This document shows positions 1 to 12,616 of a stretch of DNA of 64,000 bases, piece by piece (the stretch's first letter is position 1; the number at the start of each line of letters is the position of its first letter). Under the pieces are notes generated by a model. That model made no database searches. It had not been told where the DNA came from and was given only the letters and a program-made list of their open reading frames with translations. Made by a program: the position numbers and the translations under genes. The stretch covers positions 1-64,000 of the forward strand of contig JAHLKH010000037.1 in assembly GCA_025526915.1 (NCBI GenBank). Reading direction: 5' to 3'. The stretch comes from Entophlyctis helioformis. Taxonomy: Eukaryota; Chytridiomycota; Chytridiomycetes; Chytridiales; Chytriomycetaceae.

Positions 1-128
1 GGGCCGTCCACGCCTTCTCCCACTCCCACTCCTTCCCCTTCCCCTTCTTCAAGTACTGTTCCTCCTTCGGCACACACATAAAGGCACGAGCATTGCAATG
101 AGACGTCTGCATTGGCCACCACGTCTTG

Positions 129-2206
<2,078 letters not shown>

Positions 2207-2352
2207 CCACACTCCCACATCAGACTGGCATCCAACTGGCATCCCACTGGCACATCGGAATGAACAGACAAAAGGTATAAAAGGAACGATAGTAAATATG
2301 TTGCAAAGAGAAGAAAAAGAAAGAGACACCGACGCCCCCCACTAGCACGGCC
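2207..2352. other. convergent intergenic gap
   Basis: This is the 146-bp space between the allantoicase stop and the stop of the minus-strand zinc-finger gene. It is AT-richer than its surroundings (for example ggtataaaaggaacg near 2274). Nothing else is recognised. Confidence 0.5.
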
Positions 2353-2654
2353 TTAATGATACTGCTGTTGCTGCTGCTGCTGCTGCTGGCTGTAATGGCC
2401 ATGGTACCCTTGATGCATCGTGTCGTACTGCTGGCCATGCACATGACCATGGTGCATTTGCATCTGCATCTGCATCTGCTGCTGTGCGTGGTATCCACCG
2501 CCTCCGTGCATGTCATCATGGTACATAGCCGGCGCGCCTTGGTAGTTTGGTGCCGGCGTGCCCGTGCCACCAACACCGCCACTCGCAGTGGTGTCATCGT
2601 AGTACGCGTACGATTCACTGTATGCGTCACCCTGCGAGTAGTACTGCTGCTGCG

Positions 2655-2688
<34 letters not shown>

Positions 2689-5600
2689 CGGTTGCTGTTG
2701 CTGTTGCAACAACTGATGCTGCTGTTGTTGCTGCTGAGATTGCTGCTGCTGTGCATACTCGCTCAATTCAGGCGACGCGCTCACAGACACAGAGGCTCGG
2801 TTGCCACCGCCACCGTTATTGCTGCCGGCGCCGAGACTGCCAAGTGTGCCAAGGCCGAGCCCACCAACAGGCGCTTCGAATCCCTTGACACCGTCCTTGA
2901 AACTCACGTCCGAGTGCTCCGCACGCGCATGGTACTTGAGACCATTCAGGTTCTTGTACCGCCGGCCGCACACACGGCACCAGTACGGCCGGTGCGATAT
3001 CTTGATGTCCATGACGGCGTCCGGAGGCAGCGATGGAGGCGTCTGCAGGTCGAGTCCCGCTCCCTGTCCGTCGCCCATCCCGATGGACGCCGCCGTCGTC
3101 GATGCGGTGACATCAAACTCGCAGTTGCCGCGGCCGAGGTGGTATTTCAGGCCGTTGGCGTTTTTGTACACTTTGGAGCAGTAGGGCCGCGGACACTTGT
3201 ATTTGGGGTTGCCGCGCCGCACGCCGATCGTGGTCGCGGAATGCATCCCGGTGCCCGACGGCTGTGCGGCGGCAGTGGGCGGCGACTGCGTGGCCGGCTT
3301 GGGCGGAGACAGCGATGCTGACAAGGATGTGGCGGCCGAGGCCGAAACCGACGCAGCCGAGGCCGTGCGGACAAGATCGAGATACGCAGCCGTGGTGACG
3401 GGGCTTGTGTTCAGACTGCTGCCGGGCTGGTGGCCCTGCGTCGCCGCCGACAGATAGTTGGGGACATAGGGGGCAGGCGTTGATGCAGAGTTGGCACTGG
3501 CAGCGTACCCGCCGACCGAGCCCATGCTGCTCGACACCGAGGGCGATCCGCCGCCATGCATCATCAGCCCGGCGGATGTCACCTGCCGCCGCAGATCCGT
3601 GCGTGCACCAGCGCCGCTGCCGCCGCCAACGAACCGCGGCGACACGTTCCCGGCCGCAGCCGCAGCCGCAGTCACCGCCGGGGCGTAGCGAGCAACACTG
3701 GGCATCATGGAATGCATGTGCGCCGGCGTAGACGCCGGTCTCGGCGGCATCGAGGCATATGCAAGGACGCCGCTGTCGGGTGTCAGGAACTGGTCAAACG
3801 CGGGGGTCGCCGAATGCGTGAGCCGGAACTCCCACTGTGCGGCAGCGGCAGCGGCAGCAACGGCAGCGCTGTTGCTGGTCGTCGACAGCACCGACGACGA
3901 CGATGACGAAGGGAAGGCGTCCCATGCAGCCGCGCCGGTGCCGTTTCCTGGACCGCCGGCCGCGTTGGCGTTGGCGTTGGACTCGGCGCCGACGGCCGAT
4001 GCCATGACGTGCCGGAAATCCAGCAGCGCTTGCTGGTCGTTTTCGTAGTTGGCGGAGCGGTCGGCGTGCTGTTGATGCATGTGAGATGCCTGCGACGACT
4101 GCACCGACTGCACCGACTGCACCGAGTCCTGGTCGTAGTACTGCTGTTGGTACTGCTGCTGCTGGTTGGGACGGGATTGGGAGGATTGGTGCGGATCGTC
4201 GTGGTACGCATACTGCTGCTCCTGGTCGTGCTGTTGTTGGTACGCGTACTGCATCTGCATGGGCTGCTGCTGGTGCGAAGGATACGCGTACGCTTGCTGT
4301 TGTGTGCTCTGCTGCTGTTGTGAGGCATACTGGTCAAACTGAGAGCCCGCAAACGAGCTCGACGACACGGACGGATCGTAGTTCAGTCCGTCGCGCATCT
4401 GCTGCGAGTGCTGGCTGTGCTGGCCGGCAGCAGTGCCGTACATGGTGGCCTGCTGGGACTGTTCGGCCTTTACCTGCGGCGACAGCCCCTGAGCGTGCTG
4501 CTGCTGCTGCTGTTGGCGGAATTGCATCTGCTCCATGTTCGGCGTGCCAGCAAGCGACCGAGACGCCATAGCGATCGCAGCAGCAGCAGCCACCGCCGTC
4601 GCAGTCGCAGCAGACGCCGTATCGTGGGGGGCAGTCACTGCGGCAGCCGCAGACAGAGCATCGACGGCCCATTGCTGGCTCTGTGATTGCTGCATCTGGG
4701 GCGGCTGGTGCCGCTGACGTGGCTGCTGAACAAGCGGAGATGCAGCCGCGAGCGGGCTGCTGGTGCCAACCGACTCTGGTCCTCGCATGCGCTTGTGGTT
4801 GAGCGACGGCGAGAGCAGCAGCTGGTCGGCCGACCGCTTCACAGACGACGATCCGTCGGCATTCATGGCACCTGCGTTGTTGCTGTTGGCGTCTTCGTCG
4901 TTGTTGTTGCCGTTGCTGATGTCGTTGTTGCTGCTGTCTTTGTCGTGGTGGTCCGCGCCTGTTTGTTGTGCTGCTTCCGGGGTGGATGTGGAAGCCAAAG
5001 GTGCAGCACCGGCAGCATCGGCAGTGCCAGCATCAGCGACAGGGCCCGCGCCAGGCGCAGCGGCCGACGCGCCGAGCGTGACACCGGCGGTTTGGGCAGC
5101 CATGTGGGCAGCCGGTGCACCACCACCACCGACGGCGCCCTTTGCTGGGGCCGCTGTGGACAGCTTGAGCTGCAGCGGCGATGGCGACGGAGTGGGGAAC
5201 GACGAGGCCGTGGCAGCGTCTTCCTCGGGAATGCGCTCGAGGTTGGAGGCGGACAGGAGCACCGAGGCGGTGCCGGGAGCCGGTGTTGGGACGGCGGCAT
5301 TGGCGCTGGCAAACTGCTTGGTGAAGTTGACATGGGCGACCTCGTAGTGGTGCAGGGCGTCGGAGAACGACGAGAACGACAGGCCGCAGCACTTGAGCGA
5401 GTCGCGCGGGTTGGCCGACGCCGACAGCGAGCCGGACATCACGGCGTGGTGGTGGCTGGCGTTGCTCGCGTGGCCGGCGTTGCTGGCGTGGATGTGGTGC
5501 GACGCCGGCGAGTGGGCCGAGCCAAAGAGCGGCGATGTGCCGACACTCGAGAGGCTGCCGAGCGTCGAGGCCATGGACGCGAGGCCGCTGGCGCTGGCGT

Positions 5601-6144
5601 TGCTTCCGAGCATGGCGTGGCCGTGGCCTTGTGCACCGACGCCAACAGCCGAGGGCTGCAGGAAAGCATCGGGCGGCGACTGCGCGGACGGCAGCGTGGC
5701 ATGCGACAGCGTGGCCGACGACAGACCGCTGGTGTGGGCCAGCGTGGTGGCGGCATCGGCGGCAGCAAAGGCGCCGGCCAGCATGGCGTCGATCTTGTCG
5801 TCGGTGAGCAGGCCGCCGTGCAGCATGTCGAACGACGTCGGGATGAGGTCGATGCCGGCCACGGAGAGCGTGCCGCTCACGGACGGGCGTCGCGGGCGGG
5901 CCGTCGCATGGAACGTGAACATGTCGAGCAGCGACGGGTCGTAGGCGAGCGACGGGCGGCGGAAGACGTGGGCGTGGCTGGCGCTGCCTGTGGAGGATGC
6001 AGACGCGGGGCCCGAGGCGGACGCCGAGCCGGGTGTTGGTGCACTCAGCGCCGCAGGGTGGGCGGGTGCAGCGGGTGCTGTTGTCGCTGTTGCAGCTGTT
6101 GCCGCTGTCGCAGCAGCCGCAGCCGCAGCCGTTGATGCAGACAT
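2353..6144 (-). CDS. Sfp1-like C2H2 zinc-finger transcription factor, Gln-rich
   Basis: This is a single uninterrupted frame of 1263 residues with ATG at 6144-6142. Near residue 250 is a degenerate finger-like segment (CCGLSFSSFSDALHHYE) typical of the Sfp1/JAZF1 family. Two closely related fingers sit near residues 980 and 1050. The first is C-x4-C-x12-H-x5-C. The second is C-x2-C-x12-H-x4-H, with a KN.NGLKYH core in both. Long Gln, Ala and Ser runs fill the rest, and the C-terminus after the fingers is almost pure Gln/His. Family knowledge: Sfp1 proteins regulate ribosome biogenesis and growth downstream of TOR. The assignment rests on finger spacing and the shared N-terminal motif; the target genes are unknown. 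Confidence 0.83.
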
Positions 6145-6791
6145 GGCGGGTGCTGTGGATGGATGGATGATGTCAAACGAGGCTGCGCATGCGGCTGCGT
6201 GTCAGTGCACAGCGGCTGGTGCACAGGGCATAGGGCACAGGGCATAGGGCACAGGGGCGTGGCTTACATGGAGGCGTGCGCTATAGTACACAGAAGGGGC
6301 GGGTGGTGCACGTCTCGGCAGGCGTGCGTGTCGCTGTTGCTGTCGCTGCTGCCTGCGTCGTTGCTGCTGCGGTTGCCGTTGCCGTTGCCGTTGCCGTTGC
6401 GGTTGGCGAAGCGTCGAGTTGGGTTGGGCAAAACAGAAACCGCCGCTCAGTTTCACGTCTGAGTGCCGCTCGGGTTTCATGATTCATGCGTCCGCCCGTC
6501 GGCCGATATGGTGCAGCCGCCGCTCGGACGATGCCGCTCGGACGATGCCGACTGGTGCATGCCGGCTAGTGCATGCCGACTGGTGCATGCTGCCCACGGT
6601 CGGCCGCCCTCTCTCCGTGCATGTGCGGCGTGCCTGGTGGCTGCTGGCGCGACCGGCACAGCGATCTGCCACAGCCACCGCCGCGTGCCCATCTGTGCCC
6701 ATCTCGGTGTCCGTCTGTGCTTGCTGCCCAGCCAACAGCCACATGTCCAGCACTCGTCAATGTATTCACGCTGCAAACTGCTTTGGTCAAA
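6145..6791. other. intergenic region upstream of the Sfp1-like gene
   Basis: This is 647 bp without a supported gene. It holds short tandem repeats: about three copies of a gggcacagggcata-like unit near 6222-6256, a GTTGCC hexanucleotide run near 6367-6403, and repeats of gactggtgcatgcc near 6548-6590. It probably carries the 5' leader and promoter of the zinc-finger gene. Confidence 0.5.
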
Positions 6792-8378
6792 CTACAGCCT
6801 CGCAGAAGGCAAGGGAGCCGCAAGAGGCGTGGCATCCAGCACGGCACGGATGGCGGCAATGCACTCGCGCGCAAGCACTGCAATCTCGGCCTGGCTGTTG
6901 TGCACATGGATGCAGATGCGCAGCCGCTCGGTGCCCCGCGGCACGCTCGGGAACCGGATCGGCAGCACGCCCAGACCGCGTTCGACCAGCAGCCGTGCGA
7001 GCCTGGTGGCACGCTCGTTGCCTGCCGCCATGCCATGCCAGTCAGCTCTTTTATGGCACAGGCGTGATGGTGCACAGTCATAGCAACCAACCTGGGAGCA
7101 CAACGCCTTGGATGGGCGTATGCGACTCAAGAAGCGTGGCTCCGGCAGGCAGGTCCTGCATGAGACGACGGAACAGCTGGATGTTGGCGCTCATCGAGTC
7201 TTGCAACTGTACAACCAGGCCGTGGGGTCAGTAAGCCGTTCACAAGTCACCCAGCACCAGAGAGAGCAAACCTCGCTCCATCGCTCGGCCACTTCATCGT
7301 GAGATGCGCGAATGGCTTGCAGACTGTGGAACGGCATCATGGTCGAATAGATAAGCGGCCGACCGTAGTTGGTCAGGAACTGCGTCAAGGTGCGCGATCC
7401 AACAACAACCGCTGTGCCGTGCAAGGGATCCGTCAGCCGTCCACGCCAATGCCGGGTTGGGATTCAATGACGCCAAGGCCGCTTACCGCCGTGGACGCCC
7501 ATGGCCTTGCCAAACGTGTGCAGACGGGCAAACACCGCGTCTTGGACACCCAGATGCGCGACCAGACCCACGCCGGCTTGGCCATAGATACCCGTCGAGT
7601 GTGCCTTTCCAAACGCCAATCAGCAGCTGTCTCTCCCATGGCAACATGGTCTGCCGTCAGACACGCTCACCTCATCGACAATCAGATTGACTCTGCCAGG
7701 ATGCTCTCGTGCCAGCGCCGCGAGTTCAACCAACGGCGCGGTGTCGCCGTCCATCGAATACACGGCCTCGACGGCCACAATCACACACCCATCGCTGCCG
7801 CCCTCGCCGCCACCATCAGCAGCAGCAAGAAACGCAGCCACCTTGCTGCGCACATCGGCCACGTCATTGTGGCGGAACGAGGCCGCTTTGCCAAACCGCC
7901 GCAGCCGCATGCCGTCATGCACCGACGCATGGATGAGCTCGTCGTAGAGCACCAGATCCGATCGCTGCGGGAGTGCCGAGAAGAGCGAGAGGTTGGCGTC
8001 GTAGCCCGAGTTGAAGAGCAGCGCAGACTCGGCGGCATAGTGGGTCGACAGGCGGCGTTCGAGATCGAGCGCAGCCGCCGAGTTGCCTGCGAGGAGGCGT
8101 GATCCCGTTGAGCCGATGCGCGGATGCCGTTGCAGGTCATGCGATGCGGATGCGGATGCGGATGCTGGTGCGAATGCGGCGTCGTTGAGGATCGAAAGGC
8201 GGGATTCAAGGACGCCGGTGGTCGACAGGCCCAGGTAATCGTTGGAGGAAAAGTCAATCAGGACGGGCGGCTGTGCACCTGGCTGCGCTGTGGTTGTGGT
8301 TGTGCCGGGCAGGGCGAGCGTGCGCAGCAGGCCCTTGCGAGTGCGCTCGTCGAGCAGCTTGCGCAGCTTGACGTCCAT
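6792..8378 (-). CDS. 8-amino-7-oxononanoate synthase-like PLP enzyme (AONS/KAPA synthase family)
   Basis: This alpha-oxoamine synthase condenses an acyl thioester with an amino acid; BioF makes the biotin precursor KAPA. Exons are 7671..8378, 7487..7604, 7272..7411, 7092..7206 and 6792..7021, giving 436 residues. N-terminal DFSSNDYLGL, the RIGSTGSRLLAGN block, and HTFGKAMGVHG with the PLP lysine are all present. The join VDE|AHSTG recreates the usual aspartate region. Donors include unusual forms (GTTTGC, GTTGGT). It shares a 246-bp divergent promoter with the helical-repeat gene. A serine palmitoyltransferase- or ALAS-like role is less likely because the diagnostic blocks are BioF-like, but substrate specificity cannot be read from sequence. 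Confidence 0.87.
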
Positions 8379-8624
8379 GAGGCTTTCTGCCGGCGAATCG
8401 CACCACCACCAAAGAGTCAGCAGCCAGCATGGGCGGCAAGTGGACGCCGCACATCTACGAGCATGCCACCTTCAGGAATGTTGCCCACTTGGTCGATTCG
8501 ATGGATCTGTCTCGATAAATCGACTCAGGAATTGTCGGATGGAACTCGTATCACGTGAATACCACGTGACTATTGGCGGGCCAATCAGCAGCGCACTCTC
8601 AGGGCGACTTGCCACCGCTGCACG
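8379..8624. promoter_or_regulatory. divergent promoter with twin E-boxes and an inverted CCAAT pair
   Basis: Two perfect CACGTG boxes lie at 8552-8557 and 8563-8568, 11 bp centre to centre (one helical turn). Immediately beside them, 8572-8585 is a palindrome of two CCAAT boxes in opposite orientation (ATTGGCGGGCCAAT). This fits a bHLH (Cbf1/USF-like) plus HAP/NF-Y arrangement. The binding factors are inferred. Confidence 0.65.
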
Positions 8625-11600
8625 ATGCTTGGGCAAGGTGGTCTGGACGCCGTCGCTGGTTCGAGCAGCGCAGGCCGTCTGGGCATGGAGGGCGGAGGTG
8701 GTGCATCACAGCGCGGGCACTGGGGCGAGTGTCTGTCGCTGCTGCTTCTGCACACCAGGCTGGCGCAGCTGCGCTCAGAGGCCCGCTCGCTGGCGCTGCT
8801 TCACGGCGACCATGCACCAAAAGCGACACCGCCTACTGCGACTGCCGGCCTGCAACGGCATCGCACACCTTGTGAGTGCCTGCATGTCTTGCACAGGCAC
8901 GGGATGTGGGCTGACCATCTGCATCATGCAGCGTCGACTGCGGCCCAGATCGCATCCGTTGCCGCCCACCTGGCTGCGTCTGGGCAGCAGGCCATGGACG
9001 ACATCTGGCCGCTTATCCAAGAAAAGGTCTGGCGCAGCCATACAGATGCCATGCCCTGGTGCACATGGCTGACGATCGCCTGTTGGCACAGATCCTTGCG
9101 ACAGAGCCGCAGGACGCTCGGAAAGTCGCCTTCACCGTGCTTGAGATGCTGCTTTACCACGCCAGCTCTGCACAGCCGGTCGCTCAAGGGCTTGTGGCGC
9201 GGATGCAGTCTGGACCGCGACCGTCCAAGCTTGCCGTGGCACTCTTTGCCGAGCATCTGATGCTCGAGATGCCGCAGTCCCCGCAGACGCAAGACCAAGC
9301 GAGCATCTCTGGACTCGGGCTTCTGGATGCATTGATGGACGGTCTCGTGTCGTGCATCGCATCGGACGGGTGTGTGCATGGCGCCGTTTGGCTGTTTCCA
9401 CCATCAGCAACTGACGTGTCTTGTGTTCGCATGCGCAGGAAACGAGACGAAGAGACTGGGCAGTTGCAGCCGACTCGACTGACATCGCTTGCATCGGCGA
9501 TTGTGCTCGCACACATTGCCAATCGCACATCGACTCTGACTGCTGCCAGCCGGGCCAGATCTGACGGCTCGTTGGCCGTGCTTATTGATGACGGATCAGA
9601 CATGCGCAGTCTTGCTTTGCATTTTGTATCATACCTCGGCGCACTCTCGGCAGTAAGTGGCTACTCAGTAGCATCGCTGCTTCTTTTGCTGAAACCGCAA
9701 GCTGACGGTGATCATGATGCCAGTACGCGACAGACAATCCGATGACAGCCCCTTGCTTTGACCAATTCAGCTGCATTCTGTCAGCAGCCACCGAGCAGCT
9801 GCCAGCATCTATGGACGCTCTGGCACAAGTCATTCGCACCATCGGCAGATCCATCGCACCTCGCGACGCCGTCTCAGACGCCAAACTTGTCAAGCTGCTG
9901 TACAAGACCCTTGAGGCAGCCAACGCGGATCTCCTGCTGACTACCATTCAAGTGTGTGGCATTCTCGCCATGCAGCCCGTCGCTCGTGTAGCGGCTCTTG
10001 TTGCGTCACCGTCGCTGCAACCCTTGATCATGACGCTCGTATTAGACGCGATCCAACAGTCAGACAGTCAGCCGTTACGGGTACTCGCATTCGCACTCCT
10101 CCGTCGCACAATTGTCCAGTCGTCGCCAGCCAAACTACGGTCTGTTCTCGACCCGCTGCTCGCACTTCTCAAGCCCAGTCCCGACTCTGAAGCAGCACCA
10201 GAGTCCAAGCAAACAAACGGAGACAAGACCCTCTCGCAAGGCGTGGCTGGCATCATAGCCGAATATGCTGCACACCACCCGCGCCAAGCGCTGGGAGGCG
10301 TGTTTGACCTGATCACGTCAGAGCATCGGTCTGCGAGACAGAATGGTCTGTTTGTGCTTGAGCAAGTCATTGGCATCCACAAGACTGGCATAGAGACACT
10401 GGAGCTTTCACAACTCAGGTTTGTAGTCGACGCCTGTCAGTGTGGCTGCATGGCAAGCCCTGTGCTGACTGGTATCTGCACAGCGCGTACCTCGGCGAGA
10501 AGCTGCTGGCATGTCTGGGCGATGCCGATCTCACGCTTCGCAAGCAGGCCATATTCGTGTTCTCTCATCTCGAGCCAAGCCAAGTCATTCCAACACTTGC
10601 TGGCCGGCTGACGAGTCGCGACGAGCGTGAACGGTCCGCAGCCGAGGAGTCGCTTGTTGCGCTCATGTTGCAACACAAGGCGTTTGTGCATGTGCTCATG
10701 ACGTTCATCGAGTACACGCGAGTGATCGACAATGGCAAAGTGTACAAGCCGATGCCCGTGTACCAGACGCCTGCAGAGATCGGACGCATGCAACAACTGC
10801 CATCGCCGGGCGATGCCAAGGAGATTGGCCGGACAGTCGACCGCCTTGTTCGGGTGCTTGCCAAGTATGTGTCGGGGTTGGACGCCGATCGTGCCGCCAG
10901 CGTGGTTCCTGCCCTCGTTGCCAAGCTGTATGGATGTCCCAGCGACGCGCTGCTCGTACGGCTCATGAGCACGTTTGCGCCACTTTTTGTTAAGAGCAAG
11001 AATGGGACCGTGCGAGCCCTGAAGACATGCCTGTCGTTCATGGCACACCAGCCGCGGTTGGAAGATGACTTTGCAGCCACTGCAGCCACCGATGACCTGC
11101 AGAGCCTGCTGTTTGTGCGGCTGTGTCCGCTGCTGATCCTCAAGGTTTGCTTTGGGCCATTGCTTGAATGCAGCTTTTGAGCAATTGCTGACCAACGCTG
11201 CAATGCACAGATTGTCCCCATGGCTGCACTGGACGCACTGCCAGAGTCTCTGTTGATTCTTGACAACATTCCAGCGTTTTTCACAGGCGACCGCCTCCCA
11301 CGCCAGTCGCTTGGCGATGACACGGACAGCGTTGGCCAAGCCGGTCACGACAGCTGGACGGTCCAGGACACGCAATCACTGGTCGACCATCTGATCGTGC
11401 GGATCGAGCATCCGTTCGAGTTCAAGGACGTGCAGCGGCAGGCGTGTGAAGTCCTCGCGCATCTGCCCTTGCCGATCCTGGCACCCGTTCTAGCAGCCAA
11501 GCTCGACACTCTCACAGCCACTTCAGACTCTGCCGGCCTCCGCCTGTACATCTTTACCGCATGCCATGCGGTTGCCGCACGTGGTCTGCCAGCCATTGAG

Positions 11601-12592
11601 ATGCAGTTCATGGACACCGTGGTGCCACGACTGATACGCGTGATGCTGACGCTGTCGTCAACCGACAATGACGAGGCAACTGCCAAGGCACATGCCGGTG
11701 CAATGGACTGTCTGGCGCTGTGTCTGTCCATGGGTGCGTCGCATGCAAGTCTTGTCGATCCGGTTCGCGACTCGTCGGCACTCCCGCTCATTCAAGAGGT
11801 CCTTGACAATGGCGACGCCGTTGCGGATGCGGAGCAGCTGACACATGCCAGCATGTCGTTTGGATCGTTTGTCGCTCTGGTTGCTGAGCTTGTCAACCCC
11901 ATCCCGCATCTCTCTCCTGCAGCAGCTCATGTGCTGACAGGTATGGCCATCGAGACGCTGGGCCCAGTCTCCGAGACACGGTGCAAGATGTCTACGTTGA
12001 TGGCCAACGCGGTCACGGTCGCAGTCAAGCAGCTCAGTGGACCGCTTCAGCAGAGCCAACAGCAGATGCCCATGGATGCAGGAGACAAGCGGTTTGCTGC
12101 ACTGCTATGGCTGGCGTCGCGGCTGCTTGCCAGTCTGGTTGATGCGGCCATGCATATGGCCCGACACTCTGCATCTCCAAGCATGGACGCGGATGTTAGT
12201 GTATCGATCGCACATGGCGCAGCCATCCAGGTACGTTGACACGCGTGCCGGTTGACAGACGGTCGAGCGTATGACGCTGACGTGCGCACCTCCAGGCAAT
12301 CTTCCAGGTCACGTACGCGCTAAGAGCCGACCCGCACAACACGATCCCACGATCGCGGCTCGCTGATCTGGTGCTTGAGTCGCTGGCGAGCCCATACGAC
12401 CTGGTCCGCATCGAGACGCTCAAGCTGCTTGGCGCCGTGCTTGCGTCTGGCAGTGCGGCCAAGTCGCTGCACACTGTCGATCCAATCCGCGTCATGCAAC
12501 TGCGGCACGCGCTGACTCGTCTGCAGACCATCGAGTCCAGCGCTGCGTGTCGCGCACTCGCTGAAAAGATGCAGTCTGTTCTTGATGATTGA
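8625..12592 (+). CDS. large HEAT/ARM-type helical-repeat protein, function unknown
   Basis: Proposed exons are 8625..8871, 8932..8977, 9046..9369, 9439..9652, 9724..10418, 10484..11144, 11211..12230 and 12296..12592. They total 3504 bp, a multiple of three, giving 1167 residues. The protein is nearly all amphipathic helix pairs rich in Leu, Ala and Val, as in HEAT or armadillo solenoids. I see no catalytic motif, signal peptide or membrane segment. The intron 8978..9045 is the least certain; it was chosen because it joins helix-like sequence (HLAACHALVHMADD) and avoids an apparent frameshift. I do not recognise the family. The stop lies only 24 bp from the convergent PPR gene stop. Confidence 0.75.
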
Positions 12593-12616
12593 ATGTAGCT
12601 GCTCTCCGATACTTCA

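Noticed and set aside
2641..2755. CAG/CTG repeats as a CRISPR array or satellite
   Set aside because: They are poly-Gln codons within the zinc-finger ORF, with no unique spacers.
4687..6135. 482-residue plus-strand frame opposite the Sfp1-like gene
   Set aside because: Low-complexity Arg/Gly/Val product mirroring Ala/Ser/Gln codons on the other strand.
9027..9037. 11-nt intron in the helical-repeat gene
   Set aside because: It would restore frame but is too short to be spliced; the 68-bp alternative 8978-9045 is preferred.
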